From the NCBI GenBank assembly GCA_937951345.1, contig CALFCF010000028.1:1-41737 (forward strand): 41,737 nt of DNA, given 5' to 3'. The notes under the pieces were generated by a model. That model saw only the letters and a program-made list of their open reading frames with translations. It made no database searches and had not been told where the DNA came from. This stretch comes from an uncultured Granulosicoccaceae bacterium (GTDB lineage: Bacteria; Pseudomonadota; Gammaproteobacteria; Granulosicoccales; Granulosicoccaceae). Of the stretch, positions 17,401 through 25,104 are shown piece by piece; the stretch's first letter is position 1; each line of letters starts with the position of its first letter. Made by a program: the position numbers and the translations under genes.

Positions 17401-18891
17401 ATGAGTAAACTAATCGATAAGCGATTGGCTTTGAAATCTCCCGGCCATCTGTTCAAGGGTTTTGCGAGTGCTAGCGTATTGCTAGCAGTTGCAGCCTGCG
17501 GCGATCAAGGAGCATTCACCCTGGAAGGCCTTCAGGCTGATCTGGCTGATGGGGAAGAGGTACAAATAGTGTTATCAACAAACGATGACGGCTCGTTAGT
17601 CGTGAATCTGCCTGATAACGCGTTGAATGGGGGTGATGATGCAGTAGGCGCTATATATGCACTGACCAATCAGCACAACTTGGCTACACAAATATCTGCT
17701 AACGCAGACGCTGCTAATGAACCGGATCGCGTTAATCAGGTGGTTGCGTTTTCAAGAGGGGCCGATGGCGTATTAGAGCAGATAGGCGTGTACGACACTG
17801 GTGGGATCGGTGAAAACATAAGAAACAGTGGAGCGAATCCGCTTGCCTCTCAGGATCCATTGATTGTGTCCAAGGATCAGCGTTTTGTATTCGCGGTTAA
17901 CGCGGGTAGTGAGTCGATATCATCGTTTAGAATCCTGGAAGACTATTCGTTGGAGCCGGCATCACTTGGTGTTTCAACAGTGGGTGCTTCAGGCGCTCAG
18001 AACCCAGTGTCGTTAACTGTGTTTGAGGACATACTGTATGTTGCCAACTCGGGTAACTTCGTCGATGCCAATGGTGATGAGCTGGAAGAATTACCTGCAG
18101 ACAGAAACCGTACTAACGCCGGCATAATAGGTTTCAGAATAGGCGAGGACGGTACACTTAACGAGTTACCGGGATCTGAACTATCCGGTATTGGTGCGAA
18201 TGTCGGGTCTATCGAGTTCGCATCAAACGGTGAATATTTATATATAACAGAACGACGCACCAACAACGTACTGCAAGTCACGTTGACAGATGATTTCATA
18301 CCGCTTGTGTATGATTCAGGCGAAGCTGCCGTAAGTGAAGTGCCGAGTATTACAGCGCAGCCGTTTGGCACTGATCTATACCCAACCGGTGAATTCGATA
18401 TTCTGTTGGTATCTGAAGGTAATAATGGTGCACCTGGATTGAGTGCACTATCCAGTTACCGTATCGAGGATAATGGTGCATTGACGGGTATTTCTGTCAG
18501 TTCTGGTGTCGAAGGTGATCCATTAACTACTGGTTTTACGTTTGGATGCTGGGTTGAGTTTGTTGAAACACCCAACGGGGATTTTGCATATGTCAGCAAC
18601 ACCCCTGATGGCGTTATTACAAGCTATGAAGTAGGTGATGAAGGTGGTCTGACTGTTTTGGAATCATCAGCTGGTGTCACTGGTATTGAAAACGACGACG
18701 CTCAAAACGGTGCCGGTGTACTCGATGCAGAAATTACTTATCCCTATTTGTACCAGGTAGTCAACAATGACGGTCGAATCGCGCAGTTCTTCATTAATGA
18801 AGATGGTTCGCTCACGCGTCAGGAAGAAGTGGAGATTGTTGATACCGATTTGTTCAGAGCACGGATGTTCGTTGGTATTGCCGGGTTCTAA
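17401..18891 (+). CDS. Beta-propeller (lactonase-like) lipoprotein 2
   Basis: The 496-aa product is a tandem paralogue of the preceding gene. The lipobox LAVAAC gives a mature start CGDQGAFTLEGLQADL, and the same blades follow: VSKDQRFVFAVNAGSESISS, FASNGEYLYITERRTNNVLQ and a GCWVEFVETPNGDFAYVSN block that matches the first paralogue's Cys-Trp block. It ends in VGIAGF against GIVSF in the partner. AAAGAGGA lies upstream of the ATG. The 39-bp spacing means the two are probably co-transcribed. Low but clear similarity over the full length points to an old tandem duplication. The ligand is unknown. Confidence 0.85.
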   Translation: MSKLIDKRLALKSPGHLFKGFASASVLLAVAACGDQGAFTLEGLQADLADGEEVQIVLSTNDDGSLVVNLPDNALNGGDDAVGAIYALTNQHNLATQISANADAANEPDRVNQVVAFSRGADGVLEQIGVYDTGGIGENIRNSGANPLASQDPLIVSKDQRFVFAVNAGSESISSFRILEDYSLEPASLGVSTVGASGAQNPVSLTVFEDILYVANSGNFVDANGDELEELPADRNRTNAGIIGFRIGEDGTLNELPGSELSGIGANVGSIEFASNGEYLYITERRTNNVLQVTLTDDFIPLVYDSGEAAVSEVPSITAQPFGTDLYPTGEFDILLVSEGNNGAPGLSALSSYRIEDNGALTGISVSSGVEGDPLTTGFTFGCWVEFVETPNGDFAYVSNTPDGVITSYEVGDEGGLTVLESSAGVTGIENDDAQNGAGVLDAEITYPYLYQVVNNDGRIAQFFINEDGSLTRQEEVEIVDTDLFRARMFVGIAGF

Positions 18892-18955
18892 GCCTGTCCG
18901 CCTGAGGCGACGCTAGGTTAACTTACAGCGTTGTATGCAGGTCAGTTCGATCGAG

Positions 18956-19000
18956 TGTCGTTATAAACGTCAATTTGGTACCACAGATTTTATAGCGACA
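18956..19000. terminator. Inverted repeat between convergent genes, possible bidirectional terminator
   Basis: TGTCGTTATAAA at 18956-18967 pairs with TTTATAGCGACA at 18989-19000 (one G-T wobble) across a 21-base loop. A further inverted pair, CTGTCC at 18894 and GGACAG at 19008, brackets it. It lies between the ends of propeller gene 2 and the leftward LysE-type gene. There is no long T tract, so termination strength is doubtful. Confidence 0.45.
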
Positions 19001-19016
19001 TTCGGTTGGACAGTTA

Positions 19017-19610
19017 CTATTTAAACAACACTAAAAGTACTGACAAAGCTGTTAGACACGCCAACACCCACATCAAATACCGCTCCGCCGGTTTACCTGC
19101 AACTGCACGGGCAATCTGTGCGCCACCTGCTGTCCATATTGGATGAAAAATCATTTGGATAGCCAGGAATGTTAGTGCCATGGTTGCGGTACCTGCCAAC
19201 AGGGGTGTTCCGGGAGGCACAAAATTAGTGAAGCCGGCAGTAATCATTGCCCAGGCTTTCGGATTTAACGGATGGACAATCAATCCGGTTGAGAAGCCTC
19301 GAACGTGGGTTGCGCTTTCAGGTTTTAACTTTAAATGCGCTATTCGCCAGGCAAGCCAAATGATGTAAGCCGCTGATGTGTATTTCAGTAGCGTGAACAG
19401 CAATGGGGTGGTGTTAGCGATTTGCATCAATCCAAAACCAATCGGCCAGATAATGAATTGCTTGCCTATCAGCACACCTGTCATGAACGGCAATGCACGA
19501 CGAAAACCATAGGCAGCACCCGTGGTCAGCAAAGCCATGTTGGCCGGACCGGGGGTGCCGATTTGACTGGCTGCGAACACCATCAGACTACCTAAGGCTA
19601 TGTCACCCAT
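19017..19610 (-). CDS. LysE/RhtB-family amino-acid exporter
   Basis: The 197-aa inner-membrane protein matches the LysE/RhtB translocator family (PF01810), which exports amino acids or similar small metabolites. The family signature is at the N-terminus: QIGTPGPANMALLTTGAAYG, followed by alternating hydrophobic helices and the mid-chain GLIVHPLNPKAWAMI, which corresponds to the usual LNPK motif. Length is typical. The ATG at 19610 diverges from amtB, with 233 bp between them containing the palindromic NtrC-like site, so the exporter may share nitrogen control. The substrate is not predictable. Confidence 0.88.
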   Translation of the reverse strand: MGDIALGSLMVFAASQIGTPGPANMALLTTGAAYGFRRALPFMTGVLIGKQFIIWPIGFGLMQIANTTPLLFTLLKYTSAAYIIWLAWRIAHLKLKPESATHVRGFSTGLIVHPLNPKAWAMITAGFTNFVPPGTPLLAGTATMALTFLAIQMIFHPIWTAGGAQIARAVAGKPAERYLMWVLACLTALSVLLVLFK

Positions 19611-19686
19611 TGTGTATGTGTTCTGTTACGGGTTTTCAGTCATTCAATTAAACATTAACTCTAAAAACAGTTCCGTGCTGAGCGAT

Positions 19687-19703
19687 CGCACCAATATGGT
19701 GCG
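19687..19703. promoter_or_regulatory. Putative NtrC (GlnG) operator
   Basis: CGCACCAATATGGTGCG is a perfect 7-bp inverted repeat about a 3-base centre. It matches the known enterobacterial NtrC site TGCACCA-N3-TGGTGCA at all but the outermost base of each arm. It is placed 141 bp before the amtB ATG and 77 bp before the exporter's ATG, where an enhancer for a sigma54 promoter would lie. A TGGCA half resembling a -24 element occurs at 19740, but no GC is found at the correct -12 spacing, so the core promoter is unresolved. Confidence 0.65.
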
Positions 19704-19843
19704 TTTCTGTCTCCTCTCTCATCTTTAGCTACGTGCTGCTGGCAATATTTGTTATCTTACGTTGCTTAAATATAACGGCAAACTGATATTTTCGGGGCGC
19801 AGCTACTTAAGGGCAGCGCCCTAACAGATGACGAGCAAGAGTT

Positions 19844-21025
19844 ATGGTTGGAGCAGATACAGCGTGGATCATGGTTGCGACAGCGCTGGTTTTATTTATG
19901 ACTTTACCGGGACTTGCCTTGTTTTACGGCGGGTTGGTCAGATCTCGAAATGTTCTCAGTGTGTTGATGCACTGTTTCTCTATCGCCTGTTTAATGAGTA
20001 TTCTCTGGCTCGCGGTTGGTTATTCAATAGCGTTTGGCGATGGTAATGCGTATTGGGGTGGTTTGGGAAAAGCGTTTCTGATCGGCATAGATGCAGATAC
20101 TGTATCCGGAACGATTCCCGAAGTTTTGTTTTTTGCGTTTCAGATGACCTTTGCGATTATTACACCCGCGCTTATTGTCGGTGCTTATGTTGAGCGTATT
20201 GGCTACGGATTTGTGCTGGTGTTTTCCAGTCTCTGGATGTTGCTGTGCTATGCGCCTGTTGCTCATTGGATCTGGGGTGGCGGGTTGCTCGCCGGGGAAG
20301 AATGGTCGCTGTTCGAAAATGGCGTGAATGATTTTGCCGGCGGCATCGTGGTTCATCAGACCGCTGGTTTGGCTGCGCTTGTATTGGCAGCAGTTCTGGG
20401 TAGCCGGCGGGAAAAAGCAGTGCCACCACATAATCCGGGTATGGTGATGATAGGGGCCGCTATGCTTTGGGTAGGTTGGTTCGGGTTCAACGGTGGCTCT
20501 CAGCTCGCTGCCGACGGTGGTGCTGCAATGGCACTAACGGTGACACATATTTCTGCTGCTGCGGCTTCATTGACCTGGGTTATATGGGAGCGCATACGCC
20601 ATGGGAAAGCCAGCCTTGTAGGCATGGTCACAGGCACTATCGCGGGGCTTGCATCGATAACGCCTGCTTCCGGATCGGTTGATCCTGTTGAGGCTCTGAT
20701 CATTGGAGCGATTGCAGGCGTGCTTTGCCAGATTTGTTGTGGTGTTGTTAAAAACCTGATCAAAATTGACGATACGCTGGACGTTTTTGCCGTTCACGGG
20801 GTCGGTGGTATGTTTGGCATCGTTATGCTGGTCGTGTTCGGACATGCTGGTGCCATGGAGCAGTTTGGTGGTCTGGCAGTTGTCGGTGTTTTCACTGTGG
20901 TGATGACCACAATTATCATTGGTATTACAAGCATTATCACACCGCTGCGCGTTGACGAAGAGACAGAGGCAATGGGGCTTGATTTAATCTGTCACGGAGA
21001 ACGTGCATACGATATGAGTTCGTAG
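19844..21025 (+). CDS. amtB: Ammonium transporter (Amt family)
   Basis: The 393-aa inner-membrane channel conducts ammonia/ammonium. It has about eleven predicted helices. The conserved start is DTAWIMVATALVLFMTLPGLALFYGG, with no cleavable signal. Other family motifs are the mid-chain GGIVVHQTAGLAAL, carrying a pore histidine, WVGWFGFNGGSQL, and DDTLDVFAVHGVGGMFG, carrying the second pore histidine. Amt proteins are blocked by the PII protein GlnK, but no glnK gene is adjacent. The upstream NtrC-like palindrome fits nitrogen-limited expression. A 2-oxoglutarate oxygenase gene follows 37 bp downstream and may be co-transcribed. Confidence 0.95.
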   Translation: MVGADTAWIMVATALVLFMTLPGLALFYGGLVRSRNVLSVLMHCFSIACLMSILWLAVGYSIAFGDGNAYWGGLGKAFLIGIDADTVSGTIPEVLFFAFQMTFAIITPALIVGAYVERIGYGFVLVFSSLWMLLCYAPVAHWIWGGGLLAGEEWSLFENGVNDFAGGIVVHQTAGLAALVLAAVLGSRREKAVPPHNPGMVMIGAAMLWVGWFGFNGGSQLAADGGAAMALTVTHISAAAASLTWVIWERIRHGKASLVGMVTGTIAGLASITPASGSVDPVEALIIGAIAGVLCQICCGVVKNLIKIDDTLDVFAVHGVGGMFGIVMLVVFGHAGAMEQFGGLAVVGVFTVVMTTIIIGITSIITPLRVDEETEAMGLDLICHGERAYDMSS

Positions 21026-21062
21026 TTGTAACACTGGACAGAATGTGTTTTAAGTTATCAGT

Positions 21063-22034
21063 ATGTCAAATGTAGAGTCAGTTGATATTGCTGCTCTTTG
21101 GTCAGATAACCGAAAGGAGCGCGAGACTGCTGATCAAGATATATGGCAGGCACTCGCGGCAACAGGCGGTTTGATCATCAGTGGCTATCCGGGCGTTGAG
21201 TTTGTTGATAAATGGGCGCGAATCGGTGTAGCGATTCATGATGCGCCGGAGGCCGTAAAACGTGCACTAACAATCGCGGTGTATCAGCGTGGCAATGATA
21301 ATTACTATCGTGGCTACCACCCGATGCTGCCGGGCAGCACGTTTAAGGTCAGTATCTACGATATTGGCCCGCCAGAACCGGCTAATGGACCGGACCTTCC
21401 GGGCATGGAGTACATGACAGAGCCTACCCCGTGGCCGAAAGAGTCTGCGATGCCCGGTTGGCGTGAAGCAATGTCTGCGTGCTACACCCATATGAATCAG
21501 ATATCACAGCGTGTGATGTTATCCATTGGGCGTTCAGCTGGATTCAGCGAGGATGTGATCATGCAGCGATTTTCAGGTGAGCATTCAACGTTGCGTTTGC
21601 TGGACTATCCGGATATTGACCATAGCGATACACAGGGGATTGCAGCCTATCGTCATGTGGATGCCTCAGCCCTGTCGCTGTTATGGCAACGTGAGCCGGG
21701 CTTGCAGGCTGAAGGTCCTGACGGTGTGTTTTACGATGTACCAATGATACCCAACTGCGTGTCTGTGCATGTCGGCACTGTTATGGAAAAGCTAACAGCA
21801 GGGAAAGTGCGTGCGACACCGCACAGGGTGTTAGGCAGCCCCGGCAACAGGCGCTCAATGGGTTTTTTTCTCGAACCCAAACTTACCGCGCCGCTAACAG
21901 CAGCGAATGAAGCGACCGAAGAGATTACGCCTTTAGTGCAGGACACCTATGCCTGGTTGTTGCTCAAAACACATCATAGTCGCGAGAAGTACGCAGACCT
22001 GATACCGGATCCGGAAACCCCCATAACGACATAA
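21063..22034 (+). CDS. 2-oxoglutarate/Fe(II)-dependent oxygenase, isopenicillin N synthase-like
   Basis: The 323-aa product resembles non-haem iron dioxygenases of the isopenicillin N synthase family (DIOX_N plus 2OG-FeII_Oxy). The N-terminal part contains LAATGGLIISGYPG, the usual DIOX_N beginning. The catalytic core shows the His-x-Asp pair in YRHVDASALSLL, the distal His in TPHRVLGSP, and an Arg in NRRSMGFFLEP that would hold 2-oxoglutarate. The expected reaction is oxidation of a small substrate with succinate release. It sits 37 bp after amtB and ends 47 bp before the convergent amidase, so a role in obtaining nitrogen from an organic compound is possible but unproven. Confidence 0.85.
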   Translation: MSNVESVDIAALWSDNRKERETADQDIWQALAATGGLIISGYPGVEFVDKWARIGVAIHDAPEAVKRALTIAVYQRGNDNYYRGYHPMLPGSTFKVSIYDIGPPEPANGPDLPGMEYMTEPTPWPKESAMPGWREAMSACYTHMNQISQRVMLSIGRSAGFSEDVIMQRFSGEHSTLRLLDYPDIDHSDTQGIAAYRHVDASALSLLWQREPGLQAEGPDGVFYDVPMIPNCVSVHVGTVMEKLTAGKVRATPHRVLGSPGNRRSMGFFLEPKLTAPLTAANEATEEITPLVQDTYAWLLLKTHHSREKYADLIPDPETPITT

Positions 22035-22081
22035 CCCAGTCCCGATAAATCAACAGAATACAGAGCAGTGTATAGCGGAAA

Positions 22082-23476
22082 TTAGCTCTCGCGTGGATCG
22101 ATAGGTAGCTTTGAGTTAACGCCAAGCAGTGTTTCAATCTGTTGCGCCATGGCCAGCAACATGGCTTCTCCGCGCGGCCTGGCCATGATTTGAATACCCA
22201 CGGGTAACCCCGATTTTGTAAAACCGCACGGCAAACTCAAGACAGGACAGCCACAAATACTCAAAGCGAAAGTAATCGCAAACCAGTCTATATAGGAGTC
22301 GAGCTGACGACCGTCGATCTCTGTCACAAATCGCTGATCAACCGGAAAAGGTTCAATCGAGGCGGCGGGGCATATAAGCAGGTCGTGTGAACGGAAAAAA
22401 GTCTGTAGTTGCCTGAATAGTTCAGCACGTGTTTTTTCAGCCGTGAAAAGTTGTTCAGGTGTTACCTTGTAACCGCTTTCAATATTGCCAACAATTTCGT
22501 CAGCAATCTGATTGCGATGATCTTTTAAAAGATCACTCATCATCGTGCCGACCAGTACAGCACGCAAAGTCTTGAATGCGTCTATCGCTCCGCTGAAATC
22601 AGGAATATCATTTGTCACATCGGTACCCAGATCTGTACAACGCAGTGCCGCAAATTCACAAATGCCAGCCACTTCTTTTGACACAGGAACCTGACCAAGG
22701 TTGCTACTGAATGCAATGCGTCGGGGTTTGACAGGTTGCAGGACTGAGCGAGAGAACAAACCTGGCGGTGTGTTAAACGATAGCGGGTCGGCCGGGTTGA
22801 ACTCGCTGCATGCGTCCAGCATTAACGCAACATCGCGGACATTGCGCGCCATCGGGCCTTCCACCCACAATGAATCAAAGGGTTGTAGTCGGGATCCGCG
22901 CGGTACCCGGCCGGGGCTCGGGCGCAAACCAACCACTGAATTGAAGGCTGCCGGTGTTCGCAAGCTGCCACCAAGATCATTACCGGTTGCCAGCCAAACC
23001 TGTCCTGTTGCCAGTGCCGCAGCGGAACCCCCGGATGAACCGCCAGCTGACCTTGTCGTATTCCAGGGGTTGCGCGTGGTTCCGAACACCGGATTGAACG
23101 TATGTCCGCCAGCCCATTCCGGTACATTCGATTTCGCTACCGGTATCGCGCCATTCGCTTCAAGTGTTGCTATGGTTGCGTCGGATGTTTTAGCCACTGA
23201 ATCTGCATATATCGGTGACCCGTAAGTGGTAACAACACCGCCTACATCGTTATAGTCTTTTACGGCTATCGGTAAGCCTGCAAGCTGGGTATCACGGGTT
23301 GCGTGTTTGGCCTGTGCCAGAGCGCGTTCGCTACATCGAACCGGTAGCGCATTCACCTTTTTGTCAACGCTTAGCGAACGGGAAACAGATGCTTCTATCA
23401 ACTCGCCGGAATGAAGCTCACCTTTTTTCAGTAAGCTGACGCATTCAGTTGCTGTTAGATTGATCAATTCATTCAT
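22082..23476 (-). CDS. Amidase (amidase signature family)
   Basis: The 464-aa enzyme belongs to the amidase-signature family (PF01425), which hydrolyses amides to acid and ammonia. The Ser-cisSer-Lys triad is visible: Lys73 in PIAVKDYND, cis-Ser147 in AGGSSGGSAAALATG, and nucleophile Ser171 in NDLGGSLRTPAAF. Length is normal. GatA is unlikely because no gatB or gatC is present. It is divergent from the SPFH gene, and a 16-bp palindrome lies between them. Its neighbourhood of amtB and the oxygenase suggests release of ammonia from an external amide, which is inference. Confidence 0.9.
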   Translation of the reverse strand: MNELINLTATECVSLLKKGELHSGELIEASVSRSLSVDKKVNALPVRCSERALAQAKHATRDTQLAGLPIAVKDYNDVGGVVTTYGSPIYADSVAKTSDATIATLEANGAIPVAKSNVPEWAGGHTFNPVFGTTRNPWNTTRSAGGSSGGSAAALATGQVWLATGNDLGGSLRTPAAFNSVVGLRPSPGRVPRGSRLQPFDSLWVEGPMARNVRDVALMLDACSEFNPADPLSFNTPPGLFSRSVLQPVKPRRIAFSSNLGQVPVSKEVAGICEFAALRCTDLGTDVTNDIPDFSGAIDAFKTLRAVLVGTMMSDLLKDHRNQIADEIVGNIESGYKVTPEQLFTAEKTRAELFRQLQTFFRSHDLLICPAASIEPFPVDQRFVTEIDGRQLDSYIDWFAITFALSICGCPVLSLPCGFTKSGLPVGIQIMARPRGEAMLLAMAQQIETLLGVNSKLPIDPRES

Positions 23477-23518
23477 GATTAAATTCTGACGGAATTGCGG
23501 CCCTTGCTACAGAATGCA

Positions 23519-23534
23519 AGTATAGATGTATACT
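23519..23534. promoter_or_regulatory. 16-bp palindrome, possible operator
   Basis: AGTATAGATGTATACT is a perfect 6-bp inverted repeat around GATG. It lies in the 107-bp divergent gap, 43 bp from the amidase ATG and 50 bp from the SPFH ATG. The GTAT...ATAC core resembles sites of GntR-family repressors, but no regulator gene is adjacent. Confidence 0.4.
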
Positions 23535-23583
23535 ACAGCTTAAATGGCGATAAGATAACCCACGAAACCCAAAGGAGTGTGAA

Positions 23584-24519
23584 ATGTTTGAATCCATGAG
23601 TCTGGCGTTCATCGTTGGCGGCGCCATTCTACTATTTCTTTTTCTTAAATCGTTTATTCGCATCGTGCCGCAGAACGAGGCGTTTGTTGTTGAGCGATTG
23701 GGTAAATATAACCGCACGCTACTAGCCGGACTCCACGTCACGATACCGGTTCTGGAGCGTGTCGGCTATCGGCACTCCCTGAAAGAATATGCAGTTGACG
23801 TTGCCTCTCAACAGGCGATTACCCGCGATAACGTGGCGCTCGGCATTGACGGCGTATTGTATTTGAAAATTATGGATCCTAAAGCAGCTTCCTATGGTGT
23901 AGAAAATCTTCAGTTCGCGATCACTCAACTAGCGCAGACCTCTATGCGTGCCGAAATCGGCAAACTGTCGCTCGATGATACTTTTGAATCCCGTGAGAAT
24001 ATCAATGCACGTGTTACGCAGGCCATCGATGAGGCATCGGGGGTATGGGGTACCAAAGTCTTGCGATATGAAGTCAAAGATATTACACCGCCAGCCACAA
24101 TTCTTGAGGAAATGGAAAAACAAATGAGTGCAGAGCGTGAGAGGCGTGTTGAGGTCTTAACCTCGGAAGGCTATCGTCAATCGCAGATAAATCAGGCTGA
24201 AGGTGACAAGCAAGCCAAAATTTTACGCGCCCAGGGCAGCGCTGAAGCGCTAACCATTGAAGCAGATGCCCGTGCAGAGGCTATCCGTATGATTTCAAGT
24301 GCTATCAACGAGGAAGGTGGAACATCAGCGGTAGCTCAACAGCTGGCAGAACAATATGTAGGCGCGTTCGAGCAACTGGCGCGTCAGGGGACCGTTGCGC
24401 TGCTTCCGGGTGATAGCGCTGACGTTGCCAGCATGGTCGCCAAGGCTTACACCGCTTTTGATTCACTGCGTGGTCAGGTTGATGCTACAAAGGCTGAATC
24501 CGGCAGGACTTCGCCATGA
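23584..24519 (+). CDS. SPFH/stomatin-type membrane protein (QmcA-like)
   Basis: The 311-aa protein has one N-terminal membrane helix (about residues 6-26) followed by a stomatin/prohibitin (PF01145) domain beginning IVPQNEAFVVERLGKYNRTL. The long C-terminal region is rich in Glu, Ala and Gln (EMEKQMSAERERRVEVLTSE) and should form a coiled coil for ring-like assembly. Such proteins build membrane microdomain scaffolds and pair with NfeD. AAGGAG lies just before the ATG. The stop overlaps the next gene's start by 4 bp (ATGA), so the two are translationally coupled. Confidence 0.93.
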   Translation: MFESMSLAFIVGGAILLFLFLKSFIRIVPQNEAFVVERLGKYNRTLLAGLHVTIPVLERVGYRHSLKEYAVDVASQQAITRDNVALGIDGVLYLKIMDPKAASYGVENLQFAITQLAQTSMRAEIGKLSLDDTFESRENINARVTQAIDEASGVWGTKVLRYEVKDITPPATILEEMEKQMSAERERRVEVLTSEGYRQSQINQAEGDKQAKILRAQGSAEALTIEADARAEAIRMISSAINEEGGTSAVAQQLAEQYVGAFEQLARQGTVALLPGDSADVASMVAKAYTAFDSLRGQVDATKAESGRTSP

Positions 24520-24962
24520 ATCCATTCTGGCTATTTTTAGTTGTAGGTGTTGGCTTGCTTGCGACGGAGTTGCTTGTATTCCAGTTTACAACTTTCTGGC
24601 TGTTCTTTATCGGTCTGGGTGCATTGGTTGCTGCTTGCTATGCGTGGCTTTCCGGCGATCCCAGCTACCTGATCAGCACGATAGTCTTTGTGCTCGCCTC
24701 TGCAGTCATCACCGCGTTGCTCTACCGGCCGCTGCGGCGCTGGCAAAACCAACCTTCAGATATGGCAGGCAACAATGCAGTGGGCCAACGCGTGGCTGTT
24801 AAACAAGCCGTGCGACAGGATCAGGCAGGAGTCGTAAACTGGTCGGGTAGTGATTGGGAAGCTGAACTTGCCGGCGGACAGACCGAGGAAATCCCGGTCG
24901 GTGATTTCGCGCGAGTGGTATCGGTTGAAGGTATCAGACTACAGGTGTCAAAAGATACCTGA
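24516..24962 (+). CDS. NfeD-like membrane protein
   Basis: The 148-aa protein is a short NfeD (PF01957): two or three hydrophobic helices (residues 4-25, 28-45, 50-70) then a soluble OB-fold-like domain with GQRVAVKQAVRQDQAGVVNW and WEAELAGGQTEEIPVGDFARVV. NfeD proteins associate with SPFH proteins, and the coupled upstream gene is just such a protein. Its exact biochemical role is unsettled in the field. Confidence 0.9.
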   Translation: MNPFWLFLVVGVGLLATELLVFQFTTFWLFFIGLGALVAACYAWLSGDPSYLISTIVFVLASAVITALLYRPLRRWQNQPSDMAGNNAVGQRVAVKQAVRQDQAGVVNWSGSDWEAELAGGQTEEIPVGDFARVVSVEGIRLQVSKDT

Positions 24963-25104
24963 GCGGTGCTGTCGTGCGGGTGGCATTTGTAAAACGAAAG
25001 GTTCTCGCTGCCTGGTTTGCGTAATGGAATTTCAATTATTGACAGACTTCTATTGACAGGCTTCTGGTGTAATCTTCCTTCTGCTCGTTCCTGAGTTCGC
25101 AAAA

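Noticed and set aside
19740-19755. Sigma54 promoter for amtB
   Set aside because: TGGCA fits the -24 box, but no GC lies at the correct -12 spacing.
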